Shown in pieces: positions 23,653-24,295 of a stretch of DNA of 24,295 nucleotides. The stretch spans positions 1-24,295 of the forward strand of contig JBKKCR010000197.1 of the NCBI GenBank assembly GCA_046712825.1, read 5' to 3'. Position 1 is the stretch's first letter; each line of letters opens with the position of its first letter. The stretch is from DATFGK01 sp046712825. GTDB taxonomy: Bacteria; Actinomycetota; AC-67. Under the pieces are notes generated by a model, which was not told the DNA's origin, did not search any database, and worked only from the letters and a program-made list of their open reading frames with translations. Made by a program: the position numbers and the translations under genes.

Positions 23653-24295
23653 CTACCAGCCTCGCTGCGCGAGGCGGTCACCCTCCGGCATCGAGCGGAC
23701 GTCCATGCCGCGCATCGGCTCGCCGAGCCCGCGCGTCACCTTCGCGAGCACGTCGGGGTCGTTGAAGTAGGTCGTCGCCTCGACGATCGCCTTCGCGCGG
23801 TGTGCTGGGTCGTCGCTCTTGAAGATCCCCGACCCGACGAACACGCCCTCCGCACCGAGCTGCATCACAAGCGCGGCATCTGCCGGCGTCGCGATGCCGC
23901 CGGCGCAGAACAGTACGACCGGAAGCCGTCCGGCCTCCGCCGTCTCCTTCACGAGGTCGTACGGCGCGCGGTGCTCCTTCGCGGCGCTCATCAACTCTTC
24001 GGGAGCGCTGCCGTGAAGACGCCGGATCTCACCGAGGATCGAGCGGAGGTGGCGCACCGCCTCGACGATGTTGCCGGTCCCGGCTTCGCCCTTGGATCGG
24101 ATCATCGCGGCGCCTTCGCCGATGCGCCGCAACGCCTCGCCGAGATTCGTCCCGCCGCACACGAAGGGAACGGTGAACGACCACTTGTCGACGTGATGTT
24201 CCTCATCGGCAGGCGTGAGGACCTCGCTCTCGTCGATGTAGTCGACGCCGATGGATTGGAGGATCTGCGCCTCGACGAAGTGCCCGATCCGGCAC
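23653..24295 (-). CDS. pdxS: Pyridoxal 5'-phosphate synthase lyase subunit PdxS, 5' part missing
   Basis: The synthase subunit that builds pyridoxal phosphate from ribose 5-phosphate, glyceraldehyde 3-phosphate and ammonia from PdxT. The frame enters from the right window edge, leaving 213 C-terminal residues of about 290-300. Visible motifs are CRIGHFVEAQIL at the edge, DYIDESEVLTPADEEHHVDK, FTVPFVCGGTNLGEALRRI, and RSKGEAGTG with the second catalytic lysine. The first Schiff-base lysine normally lies just before CRIGH, so it is probably just outside the window. The stop TAG is 4 bases before the pdxT start. Confidence 0.97.
   Translation of the reverse strand, partial: CRIGHFVEAQILQSIGVDYIDESEVLTPADEEHHVDKWSFTVPFVCGGTNLGEALRRIGEGAAMIRSKGEAGTGNIVEAVRHLRSILGEIRRLHGSAPEELMSAAKEHRAPYDLVKETAEAGRLPVVLFCAGGIATPADAALVMQLGAEGVFVGSGIFKSDDPAHRAKAIVEATTYFNDPDVLAKVTRGLGEPMRGMDVRSMPEGDRLAQRGW

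Overview
The window is an intact block of high-GC bacterial core genome, and every recognisable gene is on the minus strand. The organism is most likely a member of the Actinomycetota, perhaps a poorly sampled lineage outside the well-known orders. The main reason is gene order: read 5' to 3' on the minus strand it runs pdxS-pdxT-yebC-ruvC-ruvA-ruvB-yajC-secD-secF-apt-[small membrane protein]-relA-dtd-[MBL hydrolase]-hisS-aspS-rarA-DUF948-DUF6167-like-alaS-ruvX-mltG-aroE-DUF4388-pilB. From memory this is close to the order in Streptomyces and relatives. Frequent GTG and TTG starts and promoters of the leaderless type also fit. I could not run a phylogeny.

Layout from the right edge (upstream) to the left. 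(1) 24295-22277: vitamin B6 synthesis (pdxS, cut by the window edge, and pdxT) followed by yebC. (2) 22248-17033: a promoter with a LexA/SOS-type operator drives the Holliday-junction genes ruvC-ruvA-ruvB, followed by the Sec accessory genes yajC-secD-secF. (3) 17025-13314: apt, a small four-helix membrane protein, the bifunctional (p)ppGpp enzyme Rel, and the D-aminoacyl-tRNA deacylase dtd. (4) 13313-13113: the longest non-coding gap, holding an unusual set of direct and inverted repeats. (5) 13112-7415: a tightly coupled run of MBL hydrolase, hisS, aspS, rarA and two small membrane proteins. (6) 7371-2411: alaS-ruvX-mltG-aroE behind a leaderless-type promoter, joined by 4-base ATGA overlaps. 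(7) 2294-1: a DUF4388 protein with an acidic tail, and the start of a type IV pilus / type II secretion assembly ATPase (pilB), cut by the left edge.

No mobile element, CRISPR array, rRNA, tRNA, toxin-antitoxin pair or phage gene was seen, and no non-coding stretch exceeds about 200 bases. I found no new biological system. The points worth checking are regulatory: an SOS box over the ruvCAB start site, three promoters whose -10 box lies 7-8 bases before a start codon, a repeat cluster that can fold in two mutually exclusive ways, GC-rich hairpins without T-tracts in many of the larger gaps, and sequence signs that AspRS is of the non-discriminating type.
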